A stretch of DNA of 64,000 nucleotides, from positions 1,984,001 to 2,048,000 of the forward strand of contig NZ_CP101464.1 of the NCBI RefSeq assembly GCF_024362365.1, written 5' to 3'. The translations under genes and the position numbers were made by a program. The stretch is from Janibacter sp. CX7 (GTDB lineage Bacteria; Actinomycetota; Actinomycetes; Actinomycetales; Dermatophilaceae). Each line of letters opens with the position of its first letter. Within the stretch, counting starts at the first letter, position 1. The notes beneath the pieces are model-generated. The model did no database searches and was not told the DNA's origin. It saw only the letters and a program-made list of their open reading frames with translations. Shown one piece after another: positions 44,810 through 54,451 of the stretch.

Positions 44810-46305
44810 AGCACCGTGCCCTGCGCGTCGCGCAGGGTGACCGTCAGCCGCCCGTCGTCGGCGATGTCGGCGTGCCCGAAGAACTGGTTGCCGCCCCGCG
44901 GCGACTGGTTGGGGTAGTCCGCCGTCTTGATGAAGTCGACCCGGGGACCGAAGGTCGCGTCCATCTCGTTGGGCCCGAAGGTGCCGGCGTTGATCGGGCC
45001 GGCGACGAACTCCCAGAAGGGCGAGAAGTCGGTGAAGGCCGCTCGCTCCGGGCTGTAGTGGTGCGCGGCGCAGTAGTGCACGTCGGCGGTGATCCACACG
45101 ACGCCGGGCACGTCCTTGATCTCGCGCAGCAGCCAGGCCATCTCGAGCTCCTTGCCCAGCGGGGCGCCCGGGTCACGGTTGGACAGCGACTCCTGGGCCT
45201 CGCCGTCGGGCACGACGATCCCGATCGGCAGGTCGGCGGAGATCACCTTCCACGTGACGCGCGACCGCTTGAGCTCGCTCGCGAGCCAGCGCACCTGCTC
45301 CTCCCCCATGAGCGAGGTGCGCTCCCGCTCGGTCCCCGCCGTGTTGGGGTCCTTGTGGGTGCGCATGTCGAGGCAGAAGACGTCGAGGTGCCGGCCGCGC
45401 GAGACCTTGCGGTGGATCCGCTGCCCGTCGGGGCGGTCCTGGCCGTTGCTGATCGGCTGCCACTCCCACCACGCCCGCTTCGCCCAGCGCGCGAGGACGT
45501 CGACGCGACGCTCACGGTCGTAGGCCGGGTCGGTGAGGATCTCACCGGGGTACCAGTTGTTCGTCGTCTCGTGGTCGTCCCACTGGGCGATGACCGGCAC
45601 GTCGGCGTACATCGCCCGCAGGTTGTCGTCGAGGTGGTTGTAGCGGTGCCGCCCGCGGAACTCCGCGAGGCTCTGCGCCCGCTGCTCGACCTCCGGGATG
45701 ACGAGGTTGCGCCACACCTGCCCGTCGGGCTCGGTGACCTGTGCCTCGATCGGTCCGTCGGCGTAGATCGTGTCGCCGGCGTGGACGAAGAAGTCGGGGC
45801 GGGTCTCGTGCATCGCCCGGTAGGCGACGTAGCCGCCGAGGTCGGGGTTGATCCCCCACCCCTGGCCGGCGGTGTCACCGGTCCACACGAAGGACTGACC
45901 GCCCCGGCCCTGCGTGGCCGTCGCGAAGGACAGGTCCGCGGTCTGCCCCCTTCGCCCCTCGTCGTCCTCGAAGCCGACCTCGATCTCGTGGCGCCGGCCC
46001 GGCGCGAGGTGCCGCAGGTCGATCTTGCCCGTGTGGTCGGTGCCGGGCGTGACCCACGGCCCGCGGACGGTCCGGCGGGAGCGGCCCGGTCCGGTGATCG
46101 TGGCGACCATGCGCGAAGGGCGGTCCGCCCGGGCCCACAGGACCGCCGAGTCGGTCGTGACGTCACCTGACGAGACGCCGGAGGTCAGCAGCGGACGGCT
46201 GCGGTGCACCTGGAAGGGCGCGGCGACGGCCGACGGCTGGAGCGCCGCCGCACCGGCAGCGGCGACGGTGGAGGACAGGACGACGCGACGCGAGATCTCG
46301 GGCAT
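44779..46305 (-). CDS. Second PhoD-family alkaline phosphatase, Tat-exported
   Basis: A 508-residue protein with a Tat-type N-terminus (SRRVVLSS at 5-12, then AAAGAAAL). PhoD landmarks are TGDTAGQGW, HAGDTIYADG, AQWDDHETTNNW and WITADVHYCAAHHY. It is distinct from the phoD at 13982; only the motifs are shared. The 3' end overlaps the amino-acid permease by 31 bases. Confidence 0.9.
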   Translation of the reverse strand: MPEISRRVVLSSTVAAAGAAALQPSAVAAPFQVHRSRPLLTSGVSSGDVTTDSAVLWARADRPSRMVATITGPGRSRRTVRGPWVTPGTDHTGKIDLRHLAPGRRHEIEVGFEDDEGRRGQTADLSFATATQGRGGQSFVWTGDTAGQGWGINPDLGGYVAYRAMHETRPDFFVHAGDTIYADGPIEAQVTEPDGQVWRNLVIPEVEQRAQSLAEFRGRHRYNHLDDNLRAMYADVPVIAQWDDHETTNNWYPGEILTDPAYDRERRVDVLARWAKRAWWEWQPISNGQDRPDGQRIHRKVSRGRHLDVFCLDMRTHKDPNTAGTERERTSLMGEEQVRWLASELKRSRVTWKVISADLPIGIVVPDGEAQESLSNRDPGAPLGKELEMAWLLREIKDVPGVVWITADVHYCAAHHYSPERAAFTDFSPFWEFVAGPINAGTFGPNEMDATFGPRVDFIKTADYPNQSPRGGNQFFGHADIADDGRLTVTLRDAQGTVLYTRELSPER

Positions 46306-46375
46306 GGGCCCGAGGGTGGCAGCGTGACGTGGCGGGCACGTGGGTGCCGGGTGGCGCCGACGTGGGCTGCTGGTG

Positions 46376-46392
46376 ACCGGCAGGTGGCCGGT
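46376..46392 (-). terminator. Possible hairpin terminator after glpD
   Basis: ACCGGC-N5-GCCGGT lies three bases beyond the glpD stop. Weak, without a T-run. The rest of the 90-base gap to the phoD-like start shows nothing clear. Confidence 0.35.
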
Positions 46393-46395
46393 GGG

Positions 46396-48102
46396 TCAGC
46401 CCTTCGCCAGCACGCGGATGTCGGTCGCCTCGGTGCGCTCGGCGTCCGCCCGCTCGTCCTCGGTCATCTGCTGGCTCTCGATCTCCGCCTGGACCCGGCG
46501 CAGGTAGTGCTCGACCTCCGAGGTCGCGCGCTCCTCGTCCCAGCCGAGCTCGGCGGCGAGGATGCGCGCGGCGGGCTCGGCCGCCTCGACGCCGCGGTCG
46601 GGCGTCTCGATGGAGATGCGCATCCGACGGGTCAGCAGGTCGTTGAGGTGGAGCGTCGCCTCGTGGCGTGCCGCGTAGACGACCTCGACCCGCAGGTACT
46701 CCTCCGCGCCGGCGAGCGGCTCTGCGAGAGAGCGGTCCTCGTCGATCATGGCGAAGAGGTCGACGGCCATCGAGCCGTAGCGGTCGAGCAGGTGGGTCAC
46801 CCGCCAGACCGGGAGGTCGTGTCGGCGGCTGAGGGTGTCGAGCTGGTTGACCAGCGCCTGGTAGCCCTCGGCCCCGACGAGCGGGATGTGCGCGGTGACG
46901 CTCTCGGGCACGCCGGGCGAGAGGTCCTCGCGGGCGGCGTCGACGGCGTCGGCGGCCATGACCCGATAGGTCGTGTACTTGCCGCCGGCGATGGAGATCA
47001 GGCCCGGCTGCGGGCGGGCGACGGCGTGCTCGCGACTGAGCTGCGAGGACTCCTCCGACTCCCCCGCGAGCAGCGGACGCAGACCGGCGTAGACCCCCTG
47101 GATGTCGTCGCGGGTCAGCGGGGTGAGCAGCACGCCGTTGATCTGCTCGAGGATGTAGTCGATGTCCGCGGCCGTCGCGGCCGGGTGCGCCCGGGAGAGG
47201 TTCCAGTCGGTGTCGGTCGTGCCGATGATCCAGTGGGTGCCCCACGGGATGCAGAAGAGGACCGATTTTTCCGTCCGCAGGATCAGACCGGTCTCGGAGT
47301 TGACCCGGTCGCGGGCGACGACGATGTGCACGCCCTTGCTCGCGCGCACGTGGAAGCGGCCGCGACCGCCGGCCATGGTCTGGATGTCGTCGGTCCACAC
47401 GCCGGTGCAGTTGATGACCACCGACGCGTTGACCTCGACCTCGTCGCCGGTCTCGACGTCGAGCACCCGGGCACCGACGACCCGCTCGCCCGCATGGAGC
47501 AGGCCGGTGACCTTGGCGGAGTTGAGCACGGTGGCGCCGTAGGCCGCTGCCGTGCGCACGACGGTGAGGGTGTGGCGGGCGTCGTCGCACTGGGCGTCGT
47601 GGTAGAGCAGGCCGCCGTGGTGCGCGGAGGGCTTCAGGCCCGGCGCGATCCGGCGCACTCCCCCCTTCGTCATCTGCTTGGTGCGGGGCACCGAGCGGCC
47701 GCCGCCCATCGTGTCGTAGAGGGTCAGGCCCGCGGTGACGTAGGGCCGCTCCCAGACCGGGTGAGAGAGGGGGTAGAGGAAGCTCACCGGCTTGACCAGG
47801 TGCGGCGCGATGCGGGTGAGCATGAGCTCACGCTCCTGGAGGGCCTCGCGGACCAGCGCGAAGTTGAGCTGCTCGAGGTAGCGGACGCCGCCGTGGAAGA
47901 GCTTGCTGGAGCGCGAGGAGGTCCCAGAGGCGAAGTCGCGCTGCTCGACGAGGGCGACCTTGAGACCACGGGTCGCGGCGTCGAGCGCGACGCCGGCACC
48001 GGTGACGCCACCACCGACGACCAGGACGTCCAGGTCCTCGTCGGCGATGCGGCGCCAGGCCGCGGCGCGCTGCTGGGGGTCGAGCGGCGTGGGAAGTGGC
48101 AT
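46396..48102 (-). CDS. glpD: Aerobic glycerol-3-phosphate dehydrogenase
   Basis: A 568-residue flavoprotein. The FAD-binding GGGVTGAG lies at 30-37, with [17 protein letters not shown] near 73-89, the DAO domain, and the C-terminal GlpD domain. It oxidises glycerol 3-phosphate to dihydroxyacetone phosphate at the membrane. ATG 48102 is preceded by TACCGT six bases upstream. It is divergent from glpK with 59 bases between. A Glu-Lys pair is coded GAA-AAA, giving a rare A/T run. Confidence 0.95.
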   Translation of the reverse strand: MPLPTPLDPQQRAAAWRRIADEDLDVLVVGGGVTGAGVALDAATRGLKVALVEQRDFASGTSSRSSKLFHGGVRYLEQLNFALVREALQERELMLTRIAPHLVKPVSFLYPLSHPVWERPYVTAGLTLYDTMGGGRSVPRTKQMTKGGVRRIAPGLKPSAHHGGLLYHDAQCDDARHTLTVVRTAAAYGATVLNSAKVTGLLHAGERVVGARVLDVETGDEVEVNASVVINCTGVWTDDIQTMAGGRGRFHVRASKGVHIVVARDRVNSETGLILRTEKSVLFCIPWGTHWIIGTTDTDWNLSRAHPAATAADIDYILEQINGVLLTPLTRDDIQGVYAGLRPLLAGESEESSQLSREHAVARPQPGLISIAGGKYTTYRVMAADAVDAAREDLSPGVPESVTAHIPLVGAEGYQALVNQLDTLSRRHDLPVWRVTHLLDRYGSMAVDLFAMIDEDRSLAEPLAGAEEYLRVEVVYAARHEATLHLNDLLTRRMRISIETPDRGVEAAEPAARILAAELGWDEERATSEVEHYLRRVQAEIESQQMTEDERADAERTEATDIRVLAKG

Positions 48103-48108
48103 GGCACA

Positions 48109-48114
48109 ACGGTA
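48109..48114 (-). promoter_or_regulatory. Leaderless -10 box (TACCGT) of glpD
   Basis: TACCGT lies six bases before ATG 48102. A CATGCATG palindrome sits mid-way in the glpD-glpK gap and may be an operator. Confidence 0.45.
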
Positions 48115-48148
48115 GTCGGCTCGGCGCCCATGCATGCAGCCAACCTGA

Positions 48149-48154
48149 CAGGAT
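48149..48154 (+). promoter_or_regulatory. Leaderless -10 box (CAGGAT) of glpK
   Basis: CAGGAT lies seven bases before ATG 48162; it departs from TANNNT at the first base only. Confidence 0.35.
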
Positions 48155-48161
48155 GCCGCCC

Positions 48162-49694
48162 ATGAGTGCTGCGACGACGTACGTGCTGTCCATCGACCAA
48201 GGGACGACGAGCACCCGGGCCATGGTCTTCGACCGCGAGGGACGGGTCGTCGCGAGCGACCAGATCGAGCACGAGCAGATCTTCCCGCGGGCCGGCTGGG
48301 TCGAGCACGACGCGCTGGAGATCTGGGGCAACACCCGCCGGGTCATCGGCGGGGCACTCGGCAAGGCCAACCTCAACAGCGGCCACATCGAGGCCGTCGG
48401 CATCACCAACCAGCGTGAGACGACCGTCGTGTGGGAGAAGGCGACCGGCCAGCCCATCCACCACGCGGTCGTCTGGCAGGACACCCGCACCCAGGGAATC
48501 GTCGACGAGCTCGCGGCCGACGGCGGGCTCGACCGCTTCAAGGAGGTCTGCGGGCTGCCGCTCGCGACCTACTTCGCCGGGCCCAAGATCGCGTGGATCC
48601 TCGACCACGTCGAGGGCGCCCGCGAGCGCGCCGAGGCTGGCGAGCTGCTCGCCGGGACGATGGACACCTGGGTGCTGTGGAACCTCACCGGCGGCGGCGA
48701 GAACGACGGCGTGCACGTCACGGACGTCACCAATGCCTCGCGCACGATGCTCATGGACCTGCGCACGCTCCAGTGGGACGAGGCGACCTGCGAGGCCATC
48801 GGGGTGCCGGTCCAGGTACTGCCGGAGATCCGCTCCTCGTCAGAGGTCTACGGCGAGTGCAAGCCCGGCGTCCTCAACGGCACGCCGATCGCGGGGATCC
48901 TCGGCGACCAGCAGTCCGCGACCTTCGGTCAGGCCTGCCTGACGCCGGGCACCGCCAAGAACACCTACGGCACCGGCAACTTCATGCTGCTCAACACCGG
49001 CACCGAGATCGTCTCCAGCGACAACGGCCTGCTGACGACGGTCTGCTACCAGCTCGGCGAGCAGGACGCGGTCTACGCCCTGGAGGGGTCGATCGCCGTG
49101 ACCGGGTCGCTGATCCAGTGGCTGCGCGACAACCTCGGCTTCATCAAGGAGGCACCCCAGGTCGAAGCGCTCGCCTGCAGCGTCGAGGACAACGGCGGGG
49201 TGTACTTCGTGCCGGCCTTCTCCGGGCTCTTCGCCCCGCACTGGCGGCCAGACGCACGCGGCGCGATCCTCGGGCTGACCCGCTACGCCACGAAGGCCCA
49301 CATCGCGCGTGCGGCGCTGGAGTCGACGGCCTACCAGACACGTGACGTGCTCGACGCGATGCAGGCCGACGCCGAGCGGGCTGGCGGGCGGCTGACCGAG
49401 CTCAAGGTCGACGGGGGGATGGTCGCCAACGACACGCTCATGCAGTTCCAGGCGGACATGCTCGGCGTCGACGTCGTGCGGCCGCAGATCGCCGAGACCA
49501 CGGCCCTGGGTGCCGCCTACGCCGCCGGTTTGGCCGTCGGCTACTGGGAATCGACGGACGAGATCGTCGACAACTGGTCCGAGGGGAAGCGATGGTCGCC
49601 GGCGATGGACGAGGACGAGGTCGAGCGGCTGCACCGCAACTGGACCAAGGCCATCTCCAAGACCCTCGACTGGGTGGACGAGGACGTCGACTGA
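48162..49694 (+). CDS. glpK: Glycerol kinase
   Basis: A 510-residue FGGY kinase: [15 protein letters not shown] at 10-24, [31 protein letters not shown] and TYGTGNFML. It phosphorylates glycerol to glycerol 3-phosphate, the substrate of the divergent glpD. An ATG nine bases upstream (48153) is possible. No glycerol facilitator gene lies in between. Confidence 0.97.
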   Translation: MSAATTYVLSIDQGTTSTRAMVFDREGRVVASDQIEHEQIFPRAGWVEHDALEIWGNTRRVIGGALGKANLNSGHIEAVGITNQRETTVVWEKATGQPIHHAVVWQDTRTQGIVDELAADGGLDRFKEVCGLPLATYFAGPKIAWILDHVEGARERAEAGELLAGTMDTWVLWNLTGGGENDGVHVTDVTNASRTMLMDLRTLQWDEATCEAIGVPVQVLPEIRSSSEVYGECKPGVLNGTPIAGILGDQQSATFGQACLTPGTAKNTYGTGNFMLLNTGTEIVSSDNGLLTTVCYQLGEQDAVYALEGSIAVTGSLIQWLRDNLGFIKEAPQVEALACSVEDNGGVYFVPAFSGLFAPHWRPDARGAILGLTRYATKAHIARAALESTAYQTRDVLDAMQADAERAGGRLTELKVDGGMVANDTLMQFQADMLGVDVVRPQIAETTALGAAYAAGLAVGYWESTDEIVDNWSEGKRWSPAMDEDEVERLHRNWTKAISKTLDWVDEDVD

Positions 49695-50006
49695 TCAGGC
49701 GGCGAAGAGCTCACCGAGGCGCACCTCGAGGGGCGACCACAGCACGTCCGGGTGTGACACCTCCATCGGACCTGCAGGCGCCGGGCCGGTAGACACCTGC
49801 CCGATCGACCCACGGCCGTGACCGAGGGGTGGTGGGGCCAGGCTGCGGTACTCGACGCCGGTCGGGGTGCCGTGGACCACCTCATGGGGCCTCCCCCCGC
49901 CCGGATCGAGCCCGCTCGCCGCCAGCGACGCCGCCAGTGCGTCGGGCAAGCGCGCCTCACTGCTGGCGTCGCACTCGCCACTGCCCCGCACTGTCGTCTC
50001 GGTCAT
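49695..50006 (-). CDS. Unrecognised 103-residue protein behind a LexA box
   Basis: Begins MTETTVRGSGECDASSEARL, Gly/Pro-rich in the middle, ends RLGELFAA. No signal peptide, membrane helix or domain that I know. ATG 50006 has GGAGG at good distance, and its stop abuts the glpK stop. A consensus SOS box lies 25-40 bases upstream, so expression is probably DNA-damage-inducible. It is not a known SOS division inhibitor (no LysM or membrane segment). Its reality rests on the ribosome site and the operator. Confidence 0.6.
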   Translation of the reverse strand: MTETTVRGSGECDASSEARLPDALAASLAASGLDPGGGRPHEVVHGTPTGVEYRSLAPPPLGHGRGSIGQVSTGPAPAGPMEVSHPDVLWSPLEVRLGELFAA

Positions 50007-50016
50007 CGCGCCTCCT

Positions 50017-50060
50017 CACCCTGCCATCCATCGAACACCTGTTCGATAGATGGCAGGGTG
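50017..50060. repeat. 44-bp near-perfect palindrome around the SOS box
   Basis: Arms 50017-50037 and 50040-50060 are complementary over 21 bases with one mismatch, around a CC centre. The arms extend well beyond the SOS box, so both sides read GTTCGAT, one base, GATGGCAGGGTGAG outward. Confidence 0.9.
50031..50046. promoter_or_regulatory. LexA (SOS) box TCGAACACCTGTTCGA
   Basis: An exact match to the actinobacterial SOS box TCGAAC-N4-GTTCGA. It lies upstream of the minus-strand gene at 50006 and 113 bases before the plus-strand methyltransferase. Confidence 0.85.
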
Positions 50061-50146
50061 AGCCAAGAACTGTCCCGCCGCAACCACCCCGGCCGAAGCA
50101 CCCCCGTCGACAGCATCAGCCTGTCACCCACCACCGCCAGCGCACC

Positions 50147-50152
50147 TAGGGT
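50147..50152 (+). promoter_or_regulatory. Leaderless -10 box (TAGGGT) of the methyltransferase
   Basis: TAGGGT lies six bases before GTG 50159, so the gene has its own promoter apart from the SOS palindrome. Confidence 0.5.
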
Positions 50153-50158
50153 TGTCCC

Positions 50159-50770
50159 GTGACCGACCACTACTTCACCGACTCCCCTGCCGCGACCGAT
50201 GCCGAGCGACGCCCGCTGGATGTCACGCTCGCCGGCCGAGAGGTCACGGTGGAGACCGCAGGTGGCACCTTCTCCCCCACCGGTCTCGACAAGGCGACGG
50301 CGGTCCTGCTCGACGCGGTGCCCCAACCCCCCTCTGCCGCAGACCTGCTCGACATCGGCTGCGGCTGGGGCCCGATCGCCCTCACCCTCGCGCTCCGGGC
50401 CCCCGACGCCACGGTCTGGGCCGTCGACGTCACGGAGCGGGCGCTCGACCTCACCCGTCGCAATGCGGCCGCCCTCGGGCTGACCAACGTGCGGACCGCC
50501 CGTCCGGACGAGGTGCCGACGAATCTCCCCTTCGCCGCCATCTGGTCCAACCCGCCGATCCGCATCGGCAAGCCCGCCGTCCACGAGCTGCTGCGCACCT
50601 GGCTACCCCGCCTCGCGCCGGGAGCCGACGCTCACCTCGTCATCGGCAAGAACCTCGGCGCCGACGGCTACCAGCGCTGGATCAGCACCGAGCTGGGCCT
50701 GCCGACGGAGCGGGTCGGGTCGAGCAAGGGCTTCAGGGTCCTGCGGACCAGCCGGCCCGCGGCGGGTTGA
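50159..50770 (+). CDS. Class I SAM-dependent methyltransferase (RsmC/RlmG-like)
   Basis: A 203-residue methyltransferase with motif I DIGCGWGPIA (63-72 region) and motif IV NPPIR, as in the small-subunit rRNA guanine methyltransferases RsmC/RlmG C-terminal domain. The N-terminal half of RsmC is absent, as in actinobacterial short forms. Target RNA base unknown. The 3' end overlaps the convergent unknown gene by 38 bases. Confidence 0.85.
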   Translation: MTDHYFTDSPAATDAERRPLDVTLAGREVTVETAGGTFSPTGLDKATAVLLDAVPQPPSAADLLDIGCGWGPIALTLALRAPDATVWAVDVTERALDLTRRNAAALGLTNVRTARPDEVPTNLPFAAIWSNPPIRIGKPAVHELLRTWLPRLAPGADAHLVIGKNLGADGYQRWISTELGLPTERVGSSKGFRVLRTSRPAAG

Positions 50771-51641
50771 CCAGGTCTCCCTCCCAGGTGAGGTCGCTGT
50801 CCTCGTCGACCTCGAAGGCCTCGTAGCGGTCGTCCGTGAGCACCGCATCGACGAGTGCCCGGGAGCCGGCCACGATCGTGCTGTCCCAGTCGATCTCGGT
50901 CGCGACCACCCAGGAGCGGTCCGCAGGCCAGACGAGCTGCGGGAGCGGCCCGTCGAAGACCGACGTCCACCCGATGCCCGCCCGGTGCGGCCACGTCTCG
51001 TCGGCCAGCTCGTCGCAGCCGGTCGCCAACAGCACGTACTCGCGACCGGGAAGCTCCAGGAGCGGGCCGCGGCGCGCCGCCGTGGCGACATCGGAGGCGA
51101 CCGAGGTCCGCTGCTCCTCGAGGTGACGCCGCATCCGTGCGTCGGCCTCCACCTCGGCGTCCGTGTCCGCGTCGCCGTCCTCCGCGCGCGCGTGGACCAC
51201 GGTCGTGCCGCTGAGCTCGCTCCACCCCGCCCAGATGCCGACGACGAGCTGCTCGGGCGAGCGCGTGGCATCCCGCAGGTGCCCGGTCAGCCCGGCGAGC
51301 AGATCGACGTCCAGTGATCCGTCGCGCGACTTCCCGACCCGCCAGCCGTCGGCGAAGTCGACCCCCTGGTGGAGGTCCGCCAACCGGTTCCACTGGACGA
51401 GTGGGTGCATCGTCAGCCCCTGTCGGGCCGCCACGCGCGACCACGGCCAGCGCCCCTCCTCCAGCACCGGGTGCATGCCCCACCGGTCGGCGACCGTGAG
51501 GTCCTCACGGTGCACCGGTACCGGGTGCAGGATGCGGGCGTAGGCCTCGAAGCCCGCGCCCGCGACCCCTCCGACCCGCGCCCAGTCACCGACCCGCTCA
51601 CGCAGCCAGGCGCCGCACGACACCTCCCTGATCACCTCCAC
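50733..51641 (-). CDS. Conserved protein of unknown function
   Basis: A 302-residue soluble protein with several Trp-rich stretches (WGMHPVLEEGRWPWSR, VVGIWAGWSEL, SWVVATEIDWDSTIVAG). I recognise no domain; similar hypothetical proteins occur in Micrococcales. A Glu/Asp-rich segment (AEDGDADTDAEVEADA) lies near the middle. Convergent 38-base overlap with the methyltransferase. Confidence 0.75.
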   Translation of the reverse strand: MEVIREVSCGAWLRERVGDWARVGGVAGAGFEAYARILHPVPVHREDLTVADRWGMHPVLEEGRWPWSRVAARQGLTMHPLVQWNRLADLHQGVDFADGWRVGKSRDGSLDVDLLAGLTGHLRDATRSPEQLVVGIWAGWSELSGTTVVHARAEDGDADTDAEVEADARMRRHLEEQRTSVASDVATAARRGPLLELPGREYVLLATGCDELADETWPHRAGIGWTSVFDGPLPQLVWPADRSWVVATEIDWDSTIVAGSRALVDAVLTDDRYEAFEVDEDSDLTWEGDLVNPPRAGWSAGP

Positions 51642-51682
51642 ACCGGGAGGCTACGACGGGTTATGCGCTGTGTGCTGCGGCG

Positions 51683-53509
51683 TCACCGGTCCTCGTCGAC
51701 GACCATCGCCGACCCGCCACCGGCACGCGTCGGCTCGGCCGCGGCCTCGAGGTCGTCGAGCCCGTGGACCCGGATCCCCGTGGCATTGCCGATCCGGTCG
51801 ACCTTCTTGGTCGCGTGGCCCAGCGAACGCAGGTAGTCACCGACGTCGCCGTCGGCGAGCGCCGGCTCGAGCTCGGTGGCCGCGCCGTTGCGCGAGGAGA
51901 CCCGCGGCGCCGCGAGCGCGTCGCCGATGGCCATGTCGCGGTCGACGACCCCGCCGACGAGCTGGGCGACGGTCGTGATGATCGTCGCGCCGCCGGGGCT
52001 GCCGGCGGTCATCCACGGCTTGCCGTCCTCGAGGACGATGGTCGGGGCCATCGACGAGCGCGGCCGCTTGCCGGGACCGGGCAGGTTGGGGTCGGGCACC
52101 CCCTTCGTCACGGGCGTGAAGTTGAAGTCCGTCAGCTCGTTGTTGAGCAGGAACCCGTAACCCGGCACGACCATGCCGCTGCCGCCGTACTGCTCGATCG
52201 TCAGCGTGTAGGTCACGGTGTTGCCGTCCTTGTCGACAGCCGTGAGCGAGGTCGTGTGCTGGTCCTCCGACCCGACCGCGGTGGTGTCGGTCGAGGTCTG
52301 GCAGTCGCCGTAGGAGCCGTCCGGCTGGCCGAAGGGGACGGGGCGGGCCATCGCCGAGTCCTCACCGAAGAGGCACGAGCGCTCGTCGGCGAAATCCTGC
52401 GACAGCAGCTCGTCGGTCGGCACGTCGGGCACGTCGCCGACCCAGCGGTTGCGGTCGGCGAAGGAGGTCGCCGACGCCTCGGCGAACCAGTGCGCCCACT
52501 CCGCGTCGCTGAGGTCCTGGGTGCGCTTGCCGGTGCGCTCCTCGTATGACTCGAGCAGGTTGAGGATCTCGCCGACGGCGATGCCACCGGAGCTGGGCGC
52601 CGCCATGCCGTAGATGTCGAGGCCGCGGTGCTCGCTGTGCGTGGGCGCCTTGACCAGGGCCTTGTAGGAGCGCATGTCCGCCCGGGTCATCTCGCCCTTG
52701 GGCACCGTGACGCCGGGCGCGGTGCGCGGGTTGCGGGCGGTGTCGACGACCGCCTCACCGATCGCGCCGCGCTGCATCGCGTCGGCGCCGTGGGTGCGCA
52801 GCAGGCGATAGGTCTTGGCCAGGTCGGGGTTGCGCAGGACGGCGCCGACCTTGATCGGCTCGCCGCCGGGCAGGTAGATCTTCGCCGTGTCGGGGAACTT
52901 CGCGAAGCGCTCGGCGTTGTCGACCGTCGCGTCGTGGAAGGGCTGGTCGACGACGAAGCCCTTGCGCGCGGTGTTCTCGGCCGGCTTGAGCAGCTGGTTG
53001 AGCGACATCGTGCCGTAGCGCTCGGCGGCCATCTCCCAGGTCGCGGGCGTGCCCGGGACGCCCACGGAGAGACCGGAGTTGACGACGGTGTCGAAGTCCA
53101 TCGCGCTCCCGTCGCTCTCGGTGAAGACCGTCTCGTCGAAGCTCGCGGGTGCCGTCTCCCGGCCGTCGATGGTCTCGACCTTGCCGGTCTTGGCGTCGTA
53201 GTGGACGAAGAAGCCACCACCGCCCGGCCCGGAGCTGTAGGGCTCGACGACCCCGACGGCGCCGGCCATCGCGACCGCTGCGTCGGCGGCATTGCCACCG
53301 CGCTCGAGCACGTCGATGCCGATCTGGCTGACGATCGGGTCGACGGAGGCGACCGCTCCGCCTCCGCCCCGCATGACGGGCACCTTGGGCAGGTCGTGGC
53401 CGACGGGCGGCGGGCCGGGGTCCGCCGTGGCGGTGCCCCCGGTGGCGGCGGTCAGGGCCAGGGCCCCGGCCGCGAGCGTGCTGATCAAGGTCGGTGTGGC
53501 GCGTCCCAT
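51683..53509 (-). CDS. ggt: Gamma-glutamyltransferase, secreted
   Basis: A 608-residue Ntn hydrolase with a signal peptide (hydrophobic 8-27, ATA cleavage). The large subunit has GGNAADAAVAMAGAVGVVEP and GPGGGGFFVHYD; autoprocessing is expected at Thr420 in HTTSLTAVDKDGN, followed by the small subunit with TAGSPGGATI. It hydrolyses glutathione and other gamma-glutamyl peptides outside the membrane. ATG 53509 has TAGCGT six bases upstream (leaderless). Confidence 0.94.
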   Translation of the reverse strand: MGRATPTLISTLAAGALALTAATGGTATADPGPPPVGHDLPKVPVMRGGGGAVASVDPIVSQIGIDVLERGGNAADAAVAMAGAVGVVEPYSSGPGGGGFFVHYDAKTGKVETIDGRETAPASFDETVFTESDGSAMDFDTVVNSGLSVGVPGTPATWEMAAERYGTMSLNQLLKPAENTARKGFVVDQPFHDATVDNAERFAKFPDTAKIYLPGGEPIKVGAVLRNPDLAKTYRLLRTHGADAMQRGAIGEAVVDTARNPRTAPGVTVPKGEMTRADMRSYKALVKAPTHSEHRGLDIYGMAAPSSGGIAVGEILNLLESYEERTGKRTQDLSDAEWAHWFAEASATSFADRNRWVGDVPDVPTDELLSQDFADERSCLFGEDSAMARPVPFGQPDGSYGDCQTSTDTTAVGSEDQHTTSLTAVDKDGNTVTYTLTIEQYGGSGMVVPGYGFLLNNELTDFNFTPVTKGVPDPNLPGPGKRPRSSMAPTIVLEDGKPWMTAGSPGGATIITTVAQLVGGVVDRDMAIGDALAAPRVSSRNGAATELEPALADGDVGDYLRSLGHATKKVDRIGNATGIRVHGLDDLEAAAEPTRAGGGSAMVVDEDR

Positions 53510-53515
53510 GCATCC

Positions 53516-53521
53516 ACGCTA
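53516..53521 (-). promoter_or_regulatory. Leaderless -10 box (TAGCGT) of ggt
   Basis: TAGCGT lies six bases before ATG 53509, in the 72-base gap after dapF. Confidence 0.5.
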
Positions 53522-53581
53522 GGTGTGATCGGCCTCACGCGCAGCGCGAGCCTCCCCGAGGACCACCCCGGACGAAGGGGG

Positions 53582-54451
53582 TCAGACGAGCGTCGTCGTC
53601 CCGTCGGCCACGAGCACCGCCGGGCCGGCGAGCTCCACCTCGCGGCCGGGCAGCAGGCGCACCCGCAGCGTGCCGCCGGGCACCTCGACGGTGTACTCGC
53701 TCGAGGCGTCGACGTCACCGGACCAGAAGGCGGTGCCGATCGCGGCGGCGCACACGCCGGTGCCGCACGAGCGGGTCTCGCCGACGCCGCGCTCGTGGAC
53801 GCGCATCGAGATCCGGCCGGGGCCGAGCACCCGCACGAACTCGACGTTGCTGCCCTCGGACGGCACGGGGTTGACCGCCGGCGGGCGGCGCAGGCGCAGG
53901 CCGTTGAGGTTGACGTTGGGCGGCAGCGCCACGACGGTGTGCGGGTTGCCGAGGTCGAGCGAGAGCGCCGAGTAGGGCTCGGTGATGTCCTCGGCCTCCT
54001 CGACGTGGACGAGCGCGTCGAAGCCCTGCGCCTGGGCCTTCGCCTCATCGACGAAGCGCCATCGGCCCATGTGCGTCACGACCTGGTCACCCTCGAAGCG
54101 GATCCCCTTGAGCCCCGCCCGGGTGGCGATGCTGAACTCGTCGCCGACGAGCCCCTCGCGGCGCAGCCAGGTCGCGAAGACGCGCGTGCCGTTGCCGCAC
54201 ATCTGGGCCAGCGACCCGTCGTGGTTGCGGTAGTCCATGAACCACTCCGCCTCGCCGGCGAGAGCCCGGACCTCCTCCTCGGCGGCGTGCTCGGTGCGCA
54301 CGACCCGGATGACGCCGTCACCGCCGATGCCGGCCTGCCGGTCGGCGAGGAGCGCGACCTGCGAGGGGGTGAGGTCGAGCTCGCCGTCGAGGTCGGGGAC
54401 GAGGACGAAGTCGTTCTCGGTCCCATGGCCCTTGGTGAATCGCAGCGTCAT
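53582..54451 (-). CDS. dapF: Diaminopimelate epimerase
   Basis: A 289-residue epimerase with both catalytic cysteines, Cys85 (QMCGNGTR) and Cys229 (RSCGTGVC). It converts LL- to meso-diaminopimelate for lysine and peptidoglycan, so the cell wall probably contains DAP. ATG 54451 overlaps the miaA stop as ATGA; an ATG three codons upstream is less likely. The stop touches a 9-mer copy (53573-53581). Confidence 0.97.
   Translation of the reverse strand: MTLRFTKGHGTENDFVLVPDLDGELDLTPSQVALLADRQAGIGGDGVIRVVRTEHAAEEEVRALAGEAEWFMDYRNHDGSLAQMCGNGTRVFATWLRREGLVGDEFSIATRAGLKGIRFEGDQVVTHMGRWRFVDEAKAQAQGFDALVHVEEAEDITEPYSALSLDLGNPHTVVALPPNVNLNGLRLRRPPAVNPVPSEGSNVEFVRVLGPGRISMRVHERGVGETRSCGTGVCAAAIGTAFWSGDVDASSEYTVEVPGGTLRVRLLPGREVELAGPAVLVADGTTTLV

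Noticed and set aside
50058..50162. Short plus-strand frame of 34 codons from the SOS palindrome to the methyltransferase start
   Set aside because: No ribosome site or recognisable sequence, and the methyltransferase has its own -10 box inside it. Kept only as a possible leader.
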